Assembly (NCBI RefSeq): GCF_003814515.1
Contig: NZ_RKQJ01000001.1
Coordinates: 744,001-808,000, forward strand
Direction of reading: 5' to 3'
Origin: Salinicoccus roseus
GTDB lineage: Bacteria > Bacillota > Bacilli > Staphylococcales > Salinicoccaceae
Length of the DNA: 64,000 nucleotides
Shown here in pieces: positions 28,339-37,218 of the stretch. The notes under the pieces are model-generated. The model was not told where the DNA came from, did not search any database, and saw nothing but the letters and a program-made list of their open reading frames with translations. Both the position numbers and the translations under genes were made by a program. The stretch's first letter is position 1, and each line of letters opens with the position of its first letter.

Positions 28339-30254
28339 TAGTTCTCCCTCCTTTGTTCTTCTTCAAGGTCTCTCAGTACTTCTTCTTTAGTTACATAGTA
28401 TCCGAGGTCATCCTTGAGTGAACGTGTGATCATTGCACCGAATGTGATCGCAAGACCAAGGATGAGTACCCATAGTGCCCAAGGGTGCTGCGGCAGGTCG
28501 GCTACTGCATCGATCGCCCACTCTTTGCCGGATGCGAAGTACAGTGCACCGAAGGCTGCTACGAACAGGCCGAAGGACATTACGAATGGAATGAATGAGT
28601 TGTTCGGCATGTGGAAATCTTCCAGTGATTCAGCCGGCATCATCCTGCCATTGTTCGCCTTCTTCTCGATCCAGTAGGCATCCAGGCCACGTACAAGTGG
28701 TGTCTGTGCGAAGTTGTAGTAAGGTACCGGAATCGGCAGGGACCATTCAAGCGTACGTCCGTCGCCCCATGGATCGCGGCCCACTTTCTGGTTCTTCGCA
28801 ATCGTCATGATGATGTTGACGACAAGTATGATTACCGCGATGGCCATCAGCAGTGCACCGATCGAAGATATCATATTTGAGGTGTTATAGCCCTGCCCAT
28901 CGAGGTACGTGAATACACGTCTCGGCATTCCCCAAAGTCCGAGGAAGTGCTGGATCAGGAATGTCGTATGGAAACCGATTACGAATAGGACGAATGTAAT
29001 CTTTCCGAGCTTCTCGCTGAGCATCGTTCCAAACATCAGTGGCCAGTAGTAGTGCAGGCCTGCCAGGAGGGCGAAAACGACCCCGCCGACGATGACGTAG
29101 TGGAAGTGTGCAACGATGAAGTATGAATCATGGTACTGGTAGTCGGCTGGCGCAGCGGCCTGCATGACACCTGTAACCCCGCCCATCGTGAACGATGGGA
29201 TGAAGGCGAGTGCGTAGAGCATCGGTGTTGTGAACTCGATGCTTCCGCCCCACACGGTGAGTACCCAGTTGAATATCTTGATACCCGTTGGAACGGCGAT
29301 CGCCATTGTCGCTACTGCGAAGATTGCGTTTGCTGTCGGTCCAAGACCAACTGTAAACATGTGGTGTGCCCATACCATGAATCCGAAGAATCCGATCAGT
29401 ACGGTCGCAAACACCATTGCTGAGTATCCGAAGAGACGCTTACGTGCAAATGTCGCAAAGATCTCAGAGAAGATACCGAACGCCGGAAGGATCAGGATGT
29501 ACACTTCCGGGTGACCGAAGATCCAGAACAGGTGCTCCCAGATGATTGTATTACCACCGGTTTCAACCAGGAAGAAGCTGGAACCGAACATGCGGTCGAA
29601 CATCAGCAGGAAGATGCCGATTGTAAGTGGCGGGAAGGCGAATACGATGAGTACTGATGCCACGAGCGTCGTCCATGTCATCAGCGGCATCCTCATGTAT
29701 GTCATGCCCGGAGCTCTCATATTGATGATCGTCGTTACAAAGTTGATACCTGAAATCAGTGTACCTGCACCAGTGATCTGCAGGCCGAGTGCGTAAAAGT
29801 CGATGCCGTGTCCGGCAGATGCGATGGACAGTGAAGCATAGCTTGTCCACCCTGCGTCAGGTGCTCCACCCAGGAACCATGAGAGGTTCAGGAAGATACC
29901 ACCGAAGATGAAGAGCCAGACACCCAGTGAGTTCAGGAATGGAAATGCAACGTCCCGTGCCCCGATCTGAAGTGGCACCGTCGCATTCATGAATGCAAAC
30001 AGCAGCGGCATGGCTGCCAGGAATATCATCGTCGTACCGTGCATCGTGATTACTTCGTTGAACAGTCCTGCAGAGAGGAAGTCATTGTTTGGTACTGCGA
30101 GCTGGATCCTGATGAGCATCGCTTCAATACCACCAAGAACGAAGAAGAAACCACCAGCAATCAAGTACAGTATTGCTATCTTCTTATGGTCCACTGTAGT
30201 CAGGTATTCCCAGATTACAGAACCGACACCTTGCTTTTTGGCTGTGGATGCCAT
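28338..30254 (-). CDS. ctaD: cytochrome c oxidase subunit I (haem-copper catalytic subunit)
   Basis: A 638-aa haem-copper oxidase core with the extra C-terminal helices of caa3-type enzymes. Visible ligands are the low-spin haem histidine of ITMHGTTMIF, CuB and K-channel residues in HPEVYILILPAFG, the HHMFTVG pair, and the FHYVIVGG histidines near the haem a3 site. It reduces oxygen to water and pumps protons. It lies 2 nt after ctaC. Confidence 0.98.
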   Translation of the reverse strand: MASTAKKQGVGSVIWEYLTTVDHKKIAILYLIAGGFFFVLGGIEAMLIRIQLAVPNNDFLSAGLFNEVITMHGTTMIFLAAMPLLFAFMNATVPLQIGARDVAFPFLNSLGVWLFIFGGIFLNLSWFLGGAPDAGWTSYASLSIASAGHGIDFYALGLQITGAGTLISGINFVTTIINMRAPGMTYMRMPLMTWTTLVASVLIVFAFPPLTIGIFLLMFDRMFGSSFFLVETGGNTIIWEHLFWIFGHPEVYILILPAFGIFSEIFATFARKRLFGYSAMVFATVLIGFFGFMVWAHHMFTVGLGPTANAIFAVATMAIAVPTGIKIFNWVLTVWGGSIEFTTPMLYALAFIPSFTMGGVTGVMQAAAPADYQYHDSYFIVAHFHYVIVGGVVFALLAGLHYYWPLMFGTMLSEKLGKITFVLFVIGFHTTFLIQHFLGLWGMPRRVFTYLDGQGYNTSNMISSIGALLMAIAVIILVVNIIMTIAKNQKVGRDPWGDGRTLEWSLPIPVPYYNFAQTPLVRGLDAYWIEKKANNGRMMPAESLEDFHMPNNSFIPFVMSFGLFVAAFGALYFASGKEWAIDAVADLPQHPWALWVLILGLAITFGAMITRSLKDDLGYYVTKEEVLRDLEEEQRREN

Positions 30255-30256
30255 TA

Positions 30257-31417
30257 CTAGTTACCTCCTTCTTCAGATTCTGAGGATTCCTCTTCAGAAC
30301 CTTCAGCGCCTTCTTCAGCGCTTTCTCTTAACGTTTCTACATCGCCTGCGCCTTCTTCGACTTTAAGTTCCATCAGGTAGGCGGCGACAGCATTGATTTC
30401 CTCATCAGTGAGATCGTATTGGCCTGTCATCTTGTTGTCCGGCTTGTAGGATTCAGGGTCTTTGATCCAGTTGACGAGATTCTCTTCATTATGTTCCATG
30501 AAACCTGCAATCAGGTCACGGTCACCGAAGTTCGTGAGGTTCGGTCCCTGTGCTCCAGTACCGGTAGGTGTAACTGCGTGGCAGCCGATACATGAATTGT
30601 TGAAGATTTCCTGACCTTCTGCTGCATCATCTGCAGAGGCCTGTACAGGTTCTTCTATGTTCTTCATGTCTGCGAGCCATTGGTCATATTCCTCTTCCGG
30701 CAGTGCTTTGACCTTGAAGTCCATGAGGGCGTGGGAAGGTCCGCAGAGCTCTGCACACTTACCGTAGAACAGGCGGTTGGAATCCTGTGCCTTGTCTTCA
30801 TCGAATGTAAGGTAGAAGCTGTTGATGCCATCGACGTTGGTGTCGAGCTTACCGCCGGCTGCCGGTACCCAGAAGGAGTGTTTTACATCTGCAGCCTTGA
30901 GGTTGAAGTATACCTTCTTGTCTGTTGGAACAACGAGCTCCTGGGAAGTGACGACCTCTTCATTTGGATATTCGAATTCCCACCAGTACTGATTGGCCGT
31001 AACGTTGATTACTGTTTCTTCGCTGTTCACCCCACCATCTTCGTTTTCCATTGCCTGTGTATCCGCCTGTTTGAATGTCAGGTAGATGGTAGGCACGGCA
31101 AGGATGATAAGTAAAAGAATCGGAATCGCAGTCCAGATTACTTCCAATGTATGGTTTCCGGCGACATCCTTGGGTTCGAACTCTTCACCCAGATTCTTTC
31201 TGCGGCTTTTGATCACTGCTATCGTAAATACAACGGAGACTACTGCAACCACCAGCAGCATTATGACGATGGAAAGCAGCATCAGGTTGAACTGTTCCTG
31301 CCCAACTTCACCTGCCGGCTTCAAAGTGCTGAGTTGATTCTTGCCACAGCCTGAAGCAAATACAGCCAGGAGGGTGATGAGTCCAAGCCACTTGGCATTC
31401 ATCCAACGATTTTTCAT
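30257..31417 (-). CDS. ctaC: cytochrome c oxidase subunit II fused to cytochrome c
   Basis: A 386-aa lipoprotein. Lipobox cysteine C24 (VFASGC) ends the signal peptide; two membrane helices follow (about 44-68 and 92-114). The CuA site is H180, C221, E223, C225, H229 and M232. A C-terminal cytochrome c domain has CIGCH (276-280) and a methionine ligand near NKMTGQY, making this a caa3-type cytochrome c oxidase rather than a quinol oxidase. The last ~35 residues are extremely rich in E, S and G. It starts 30 nt downstream of ctaB. Confidence 0.97.
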   Translation of the reverse strand: MKNRWMNAKWLGLITLLAVFASGCGKNQLSTLKPAGEVGQEQFNLMLLSIVIMLLVVAVVSVVFTIAVIKSRRKNLGEEFEPKDVAGNHTLEVIWTAIPILLLIILAVPTIYLTFKQADTQAMENEDGGVNSEETVINVTANQYWWEFEYPNEEVVTSQELVVPTDKKVYFNLKAADVKHSFWVPAAGGKLDTNVDGINSFYLTFDEDKAQDSNRLFYGKCAELCGPSHALMDFKVKALPEEEYDQWLADMKNIEEPVQASADDAAEGQEIFNNSCIGCHAVTPTGTGAQGPNLTNFGDRDLIAGFMEHNEENLVNWIKDPESYKPDNKMTGQYDLTDEEINAVAAYLMELKVEEGAGDVETLRESAEEGAEGSEEESSESEEGGN

Positions 31418-31447
31418 TTAAATAGACCTCTCTTTCATTCTTAAGCT

Positions 31448-32368
31448 TTAGAAATTCCCTAGTAAGCCAGCAACAATAATCATTACAAAGAATACAATAA
31501 TGTAATTCAGCGAGAAGATGAACACCTTGCCGGCATGGCGGTTATCATCTTCGACCGGACGGAACCTGTTGAACGAAATGACGAGCCACATTATGTTAAG
31601 TGCAGTTGCCATGACTACAAACCACGTTCCAAGTTCCGTCATCATGATCGGGGTAAAGAGAAGCAGTGCCACCCAGAAGACGATCGATCTCCTCGTACGG
31701 TGATTTCCTTTTACGGAAGGAAGCATAGGCACTTCTGCCGCGCTGTATTCATCGCTCCTTCTGATCGCCAATGCATAGAAATGCGGCGGCTGCCAGAGGA
31801 ACATTACAACGAACATCGCCCAGGCCAGAAGATGGAGATTCGGATCGATAACAGCCCAGCCGATCAGCGGCGGCATCGCCCCGGGAATTGCACCGATGAT
31901 CGTATTCGACAGCAGATGGCGTTTCGCGAATATCGAGTAGACCACTGCATAGCCGAAAGCGGCAATCAGTCCCAATGTGCCGGCCGTCGGATTGATTGAA
32001 AACAGCAGTACTTCCCCGATGATCAGAAAAGTGTAGCCGATCAGCAGAATGTCACGTCCGGAAAAAGTGCCATCCACACTTGGTCTGGACTGCTTCGATG
32101 CCATGACGGAGTCGATATCGCGGTCATAGTAGTTGTTCAGTGCTGCAACGCCGCCTATGACGAGCCCTGTGGCCACAACCATCATCAGCAGAAGTGGAAC
32201 ATTGGAGAAGAAGGATTGGTTGTGGTACATTACAGCAAGAAAACCTGCGGCAAAAGCCGGAATCAGGTTTGACTTGATGATACCATCCTTGACCAGTGTC
32301 TTCACTGCCTTGAAGGTGATTCCCTTACTGTCATGATGCACATCATTCCCATATACATCACTTTGCAT
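31448..32368 (-). CDS. ctaB: protohaem IX farnesyltransferase (haem O synthase)
   Basis: A 306-aa UbiA-family prenyltransferase with about nine helices. The aspartate-rich motif NNYYDRDIDSVMAS and the second loop RRSDEYSAAEVPM are present. It converts haem B to haem O for the oxidase in the next genes. The ATG at 32366-32368 lies 7 nt after AGGAGG. A longer in-frame reading to 32506 has no supporting site and runs through the AT-rich promoter region. Confidence 0.95.
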   Translation of the reverse strand: MQSDVYGNDVHHDSKGITFKAVKTLVKDGIIKSNLIPAFAAGFLAVMYHNQSFFSNVPLLLMMVVATGLVIGGVAALNNYYDRDIDSVMASKQSRPSVDGTFSGRDILLIGYTFLIIGEVLLFSINPTAGTLGLIAAFGYAVVYSIFAKRHLLSNTIIGAIPGAMPPLIGWAVIDPNLHLLAWAMFVVMFLWQPPHFYALAIRRSDEYSAAEVPMLPSVKGNHRTRRSIVFWVALLLFTPIMMTELGTWFVVMATALNIMWLVISFNRFRPVEDDNRHAGKVFIFSLNYIIVFFVMIIVAGLLGNF

Positions 32369-32467
32369 CCATACGCCTCCTTTCACCACAAACACATTTA
32401 CAGATAATAATAAATTAAAAATGACACATTTACTATACATTTCTGAAATAAAATCGTTACATTTTAT

Positions 32468-32486
32468 ATTGTTCAAAAATTGTTCA
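32468..32486. promoter_or_regulatory. tandem ATTGTTCA repeats between ctaB and ctaA
   Basis: Two identical ATTGTTCA octamers start at 32468 and 32479, an 11-bp period. They lie in the 310-bp divergent region before ctaA and ctaB. One-turn spacing suggests a dimeric response regulator; ResD/SrrA is the obvious candidate from related organisms, but the match to its consensus is loose. The rest of the 32369-32678 gap is AT-rich and shows no ORF. Confidence 0.35.
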
Positions 32487-32628
32487 TTAATGTGCCACAA
32501 TCTCATTCCCCATGTGTTCTATACTGGGAATAGTTGTTTGTTGTACATTTAGATTTTACCATATATTCAGGAATTGTTAAGGGTAATCCGGCATATTGAT
32601 GATTGCCTGCACCTATCCTTTCCTATAT

Positions 32629-32660
32629 ATTGGTATTCTGTGGCTACATACAGTATAAGA
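32629..32660 (+). promoter_or_regulatory. possible ctaA promoter
   Basis: TTGGTA, an 18-nt gap and TATAAG lie about 20 bp ahead of the ctaA start. The -35 is imperfect. Confidence 0.35.
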
Positions 32661-32678
32661 ACTATAGAGGTGTTACCA

Positions 32679-33572
32679 TTGTATAAAAACTTAAAGATAC
32701 TGGCCGTCATCACCACACTCATGATGATTTTCGTACAGATCGGTGGCGCCCTGGTAACCAAAACAGGTTCAGCCGATGGCTGTGGACAGTCATGGCCGTT
32801 ATGCCATGGCCAGATCATCCCAAGCTCATGGCCGATAGAAACGATCATCGAACTCGCCCACCGCGGTGTCTCAGGGCTCGCCATCATACTTGTAGGCCTG
32901 GTCAGCTGGCTTGCACTCAAGCTGCTCTCCCATAAGAGGGAAACGCTCTTTCTCGTCGCAACCAGCATCGGCTTCATACTCGCACAGGCACTTATCGGTG
33001 CGGCAGCAGTCATGTGGGGACAGAACGATTTCATTCTCGCGGCGCATTTCGGCATTTCGCTGATCAGTTTCGCTGCCGTCTTCCTTCTTACACTGCTCAT
33101 CTTCGAAGTCGACCAGAAGTTTGAGGCACAGGAGCTCGTAATCGGATCCTACCTGAGATACCATACGATATTCCTGACCATCTACATCTATCTCGTGGTG
33201 TACAGTGGCGCCCTCGTCAGACATACCGACTCCTCCCTTGCCTGCCTCGGCTGGCCGCATTGCGGACCGGGCCAGTTGTGGGCGGGGAACTTCTATCAAT
33301 GGGTGCAGATGAGCCACCGGGTGCTTGCAGGAATCATCGTAATATGGATCTTCATCATCCTGATCCATGTCCTGAAAAATTACAGCCAATACAGAATACT
33401 CAAATACGGCTGGATGATCGCCTTCATCCTGGTGGTGCTGCAGGCATTGACAGGAATGCTGAGCGTCCTCACACTCGTCAACATCTTCATCGCCCTGCTC
33501 CACGCCCTGTTCATCACATTGCTTTTCGGACTGCTGTGCTATTTCATCCTGCTGCTGTCCAGAGCCAAATAA
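32679..33572 (+). CDS. ctaA: haem A synthase
   Basis: A 297-aa protein with eight membrane helices, converting haem O to haem A. The Gram-positive CtaA features are all present: CGQSWPLC and CLGWPHC cysteine pairs, and haem histidines in ELAHRGVSG, AAHFGIS, RHTDSS and MSHRVLAG. The probable start is TTG at 32679, just after GAGGTG, giving the staphylococcal-type N-terminus LYKNLKIL. An ATG at 32574 lies upstream of the likely promoter. It is divergent from ctaB, as in staphylococci. Confidence 0.93.
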   Translation: MYKNLKILAVITTLMMIFVQIGGALVTKTGSADGCGQSWPLCHGQIIPSSWPIETIIELAHRGVSGLAIILVGLVSWLALKLLSHKRETLFLVATSIGFILAQALIGAAAVMWGQNDFILAAHFGISLISFAAVFLLTLLIFEVDQKFEAQELVIGSYLRYHTIFLTIYIYLVVYSGALVRHTDSSLACLGWPHCGPGQLWAGNFYQWVQMSHRVLAGIIVIWIFIILIHVLKNYSQYRILKYGWMIAFILVVLQALTGMLSVLTLVNIFIALLHALFITLLFGLLCYFILLLSRAK

Positions 33573-33605
33573 ATAAACCCACACCAAAGTGTGGGTTTAT
33601 TTTTT
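33572..33605. terminator. bidirectional terminator between ctaA and pyc
   Basis: A 12-bp perfect stem ATAAACCCACAC and complement, CAAA-type loop, T-run on the plus strand. It ends ctaA and the convergent pyc, whose stop lies at its edge. Confidence 0.87.
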
Positions 33606-36600
33606 ATGCTTTTTCTATGGTCATCATGAGATCCATCGATTGGACTTTGTCACCGGCATCCACAAACACTTCGGATACCTTTCCATCAAATGGTGCCTTG
33701 ACCGAATTCTCCATTTTCATGGCTTCGGTTATGATGATGACCTCACCTTTCTTGAAGCTCTCACCCGCTTTGTACTTCACAGTGCTCACCGTACCCGGCA
33801 TCTGTGCACCGATATCTCCGATGGCAGTCGGGTCCGCTTTCTTCAGCCGCGCTGTTGCGGACTCGACGCTCTCGTCGTTGATGTAGACCTTCCTCGGGAA
33901 ACCGTTCAGTTCGAAGTACATCCAACGGAATCCATCCTCATGGACATGGCCGATGGAGAGGAGATTGACGATCAGTGTCTTGCCTTTGTCTATCTCGATC
34001 TCAAGCACTTCATTCTTCCTCATGCCGAATAGGAATGTCGGCGTATCCAGCACTTCAACGTTGCCGAATCTGTTGTTCGTGGAGATGAAGTCCTTGAACA
34101 CTTTCGGATAGAGTGCATAGGACAGTACATCCTTATCGGTGATGTTGTCACAGAATGCAGACATCTCCTCTTTGAGCGCATCGAAATCGATCGGCTCGAG
34201 CACCTTGCCCGCACGTTCCTTCAGCGGTTCGGCGCCTTTTAGGACGACCTTCTGCAATTCTGTATTGAAGCCGTTGGCCGGCTTGCCGATCTCACCCTTG
34301 AAGAAGCTGACGACGGAGTCCGGGAAGTCCAGGTGTTCACCGCGTTTGATGACACTCTCTTCATCAAGGTCGTTCTGCACCATGAACAGGGCCATATCCC
34401 CGACAACTTTTGAGGACGGTGTCACTTTTACGATGTCTCCGAACAGCATGTTCACCTTCTGGTACATCCTCTTCACTTCACCATAACGGTCTCCAAGGCC
34501 CAGTGATTTGGCCTGGCTGAACAGGTTGGAATACTGTCCACCCGGCATTTCATGCCTGTAGATTTCGGTGTTCGGACTCTTGATGTCACTTTCGAAGTCA
34601 GTGTAGTACTTCCTGACATCTTCCCAGTATTCGCTGAGACGCTCGAGGCCGTTTATGTCGGCACGGAGCTGGCGCTTCTGGCCGCTCTGCGCATAGTAGA
34701 GGCTGTTGGCGCTTGGCTGGGATGTCAAGCCGCTCATTGCGCCGAGTGCGGTATCCACCACATCGACGCCTGCTTCGATGGCCTTATGGTACATCAGAAC
34801 GCCGTTTCCACTCGTGTCATGTGTGTGGAGGTGGATCGGGATGTCCACTGTGGCTTTCAGCTCGCCGATCAGTTCATATGCTGCCTGCGGCTTGAGGAGT
34901 CCCGCCATATCCTTTATCGCAAGGATGTGGACACCTTCCGCCTCAAGTGCCTTCGCCATCTTCTTGTAGTATTCGATTGTGTAGACGTCAGAGCGTTTCG
35001 GGTCGAGGACATCCCCGGTGTAGCAGATGGCACCTTCCGCCACCTTGCCGGTCTTCAGTACCGCTTCGATCGGCTGTTTCATCGCTTCCATCCAGTTGAG
35101 GGAATCGAATATCCTGAATACATCGATGCCTGAGTCCGCACTTTCCTGCACGAACTTCTCGACGACATTGTCTGGATAGTTCTTGTAGCCCACGGCATTG
35201 GATGCACGGAGCAGCATCTGGAAGAGTACATTCGGGATCTCCCTGCGCAGAGTCTCGAGTCTTCTCCAAGGATCCTCCTTCAGGAAGTTGTAGGCCACAT
35301 CGAACGTCGCCCCGCCCCACATTTCAAGGGAAAAGGCATCTTTTAGGTCATGCGCCGTATATGGTGCAATCTTCTTCATGTCGTACGTACGGACACGTGT
35401 CGTCAGCAGGGACTGGTGCGCATCGCGCATCGTCGTATCCGTAATCAGTGCGTCATCCTGGGCCTTCAGCCATTTCGCCAGACCTTCCGGTCCTTCACGG
35501 TCCAGTATCTGCTTCGTGCCGTCTTCTATGACTGGTTCATAGTCGGGCATTCTTGGCGGATCGAAGTGCGGCTTCTGGCGCTTTTCGACACCCGGGAATC
35601 CATTTACGGTAATCGTAGAGATGTATTCCAGCGTCTTCGTCCCCCTGTCCTTCGGCTTTTCGAATTCGAAGAGGGATGGCGTCGTATCGATGAACTTCGT
35701 CGAATAGTCGCCTTTCTGGAAGTCCTCGTTGCTGATGACATTCGTCAGGAACTGCAGGTTCGTCTTGATTCCGCGGATCCGCATTTCCTTCAGGCTGCGG
35801 ATCATCTTCTCATTCGCATCCTTATAGGTCAGACCGTGGGTCGACAGTTTCACAAGCAGGGAATCGTAATATGGCGAGATGACCGCGCCCTGGAAACCGT
35901 CTCCGGCATCCAGACGGACGCCGAAGCCGCCGCTTGAACGGTAGGCCATGATTTCACCCGTGTCAGGCATGAAGTCGTTCAAAGGATCCTCGGTCGTGAT
36001 GCGGCACTGTACCGCAAATCCCATCAGAGGCACATCCTCCTGCTTCGGAAGGTTGATGACTTCGCCGAAGAGTGTGTTGCCGTCAGCAATCTGGATCTGT
36101 GTCTTGACGATATCCACACCAGTGACCATTTCGGTGATCGTGTGCTCGACCTGTACGCGCGGATTGACTTCGATGAAGTAGTATTCGCCATCTGCCACGA
36201 GGAACTCGACTGTTCCCGCATTGACATAGCCGACCTGCTGGGCCATATCCTTGGCCGCTTCACAGATTTCCAGACGCAGTTCATCGGTGAGGCCTACTGA
36301 AGGTGCCACCTCGACCACTTTCTGGTGGCGTCTCTGCACTGAACAGTCACGCTCATACAGGTGAAGGATGTTGCCTTCCGTATCTCCAAGTACCTGGACT
36401 TCTATATGCTTCGGGCGGTCGATGAACTTCTCGAGATAGACCTCGCTGTTGCCGAAGGACTTCGATGCCTCACTTTTTGCACGATCGTAGCTGTCCCTGA
36501 CATCATCGTCTTCATCCACGATGCGCATGCCTTTGCCGCCACCGCCGGAAATGGCTTTGATGATGATCGGGAAGCCGTGCTTTTCAATGAATGCTTCAAC

Positions 36601-37038
36601 TTCCTCGAAGGACTGCACCGCCCCATCCGTACCAGGAATGACCGGGAGGCCTGTAGAGAGTGCCGTCTCGCGTGCCTTGACCTTGTCACCGAACATATCC
36701 AGGTGACGCAGTTCAGGGCCTACGAAAATGATGCCTTCCTCTGCACAGCGTCTTGCGAATTCCTTATTTTCACTCAGGAAACCATAGCCCGGGTGGATTG
36801 CATCCACACCGGCATTCTTTGCGACCTTGATGACCGCTTCTATATTAAGATAGCTTTCCGTCGGTGAAAGGTCTTCCCCGACAAGATAGGCTTCATCTGC
36901 TTTATATCTATGTAAAGCGCCTTTATCTTCATTACTATAGATCGCCACAGTGGTAATATCGAGCTCTGTACACGCCCGGAAAATGCGGATTGCTATTTCT
37001 CCTCTATTGGCGACAAGCAACTTGTTGATCTTATTCAT
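33604..37038 (-). CDS. pyc: pyruvate carboxylase
   Basis: A 1144-aa biotin enzyme that makes oxaloacetate from pyruvate and bicarbonate. In order: biotin carboxylase (residues 1-450, LVANRGEIAIRIFRA; ATP loop SGGGGKGMR), the carboxyltransferase barrel (~530-830, DTTMRDAHQSLLTTRVRT; metal-site HTHDTSG), the allosteric/tetramerisation domain, and the biotinyl domain with AMKMENS (biotin lysine 1108). Length and order match the single-chain family. It has a strong promoter of its own. Confidence 0.98.
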   Translation of the reverse strand: MNKINKLLVANRGEIAIRIFRACTELDITTVAIYSNEDKGALHRYKADEAYLVGEDLSPTESYLNIEAVIKVAKNAGVDAIHPGYGFLSENKEFARRCAEEGIIFVGPELRHLDMFGDKVKARETALSTGLPVIPGTDGAVQSFEEVEAFIEKHGFPIIIKAISGGGGKGMRIVDEDDDVRDSYDRAKSEASKSFGNSEVYLEKFIDRPKHIEVQVLGDTEGNILHLYERDCSVQRRHQKVVEVAPSVGLTDELRLEICEAAKDMAQQVGYVNAGTVEFLVADGEYYFIEVNPRVQVEHTITEMVTGVDIVKTQIQIADGNTLFGEVINLPKQEDVPLMGFAVQCRITTEDPLNDFMPDTGEIMAYRSSGGFGVRLDAGDGFQGAVISPYYDSLLVKLSTHGLTYKDANEKMIRSLKEMRIRGIKTNLQFLTNVISNEDFQKGDYSTKFIDTTPSLFEFEKPKDRGTKTLEYISTITVNGFPGVEKRQKPHFDPPRMPDYEPVIEDGTKQILDREGPEGLAKWLKAQDDALITDTTMRDAHQSLLTTRVRTYDMKKIAPYTAHDLKDAFSLEMWGGATFDVAYNFLKEDPWRRLETLRREIPNVLFQMLLRASNAVGYKNYPDNVVEKFVQESADSGIDVFRIFDSLNWMEAMKQPIEAVLKTGKVAEGAICYTGDVLDPKRSDVYTIEYYKKMAKALEAEGVHILAIKDMAGLLKPQAAYELIGELKATVDIPIHLHTHDTSGNGVLMYHKAIEAGVDVVDTALGAMSGLTSQPSANSLYYAQSGQKRQLRADINGLERLSEYWEDVRKYYTDFESDIKSPNTEIYRHEMPGGQYSNLFSQAKSLGLGDRYGEVKRMYQKVNMLFGDIVKVTPSSKVVGDMALFMVQNDLDEESVIKRGEHLDFPDSVVSFFKGEIGKPANGFNTELQKVVLKGAEPLKERAGKVLEPIDFDALKEEMSAFCDNITDKDVLSYALYPKVFKDFISTNNRFGNVEVLDTPTFLFGMRKNEVLEIEIDKGKTLIVNLLSIGHVHEDGFRWMYFELNGFPRKVYINDESVESATARLKKADPTAIGDIGAQMPGTVSTVKYKAGESFKKGEVIIITEAMKMENSVKAPFDGKVSEVFVDAGDKVQSMDLMMTIEKA

Positions 37039-37065
37039 AGTGTTCCTCCTTTGCTATAATTATCA

Positions 37066-37094
37066 ATTATAATAAATATTCAAAAAATATACAA
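37066..37094 (-). promoter_or_regulatory. sigma-A promoter of pyc
   Basis: On the minus strand TTGTAT (37089-37094), 17-nt gap, perfect TATAAT (37066-37071), in a very AT-rich stretch 28 bp ahead of the start codon. Confidence 0.83.
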
Positions 37095-37187
37095 TAATAT
37101 TAATAGTTAAAATGAGCATTCCTACATTAAACAGCAATATGAAAGCGATTTCCGTATGTTATGACGGGTGAAAAATAAATGATAAGA

Positions 37188-37218
37188 TAGAAAAAACCGG
37201 GTATCACAGATACCCGGT
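37188..37218 (-). terminator. terminator after ftsW
   Basis: A 10-bp perfect stem ACCGGGTATC and complement around a 3-nt loop, followed on the minus strand by TTTTTTCTATC. The last base of the stem is the first base of the ftsW stop codon. Confidence 0.88.

Noticed and set aside
32369-32506. N-terminal extension of ctaB by 46 codons
   Set aside because: The extension is AT-rich promoter-like DNA, has no ribosome site, and would add sequence not expected in the family.
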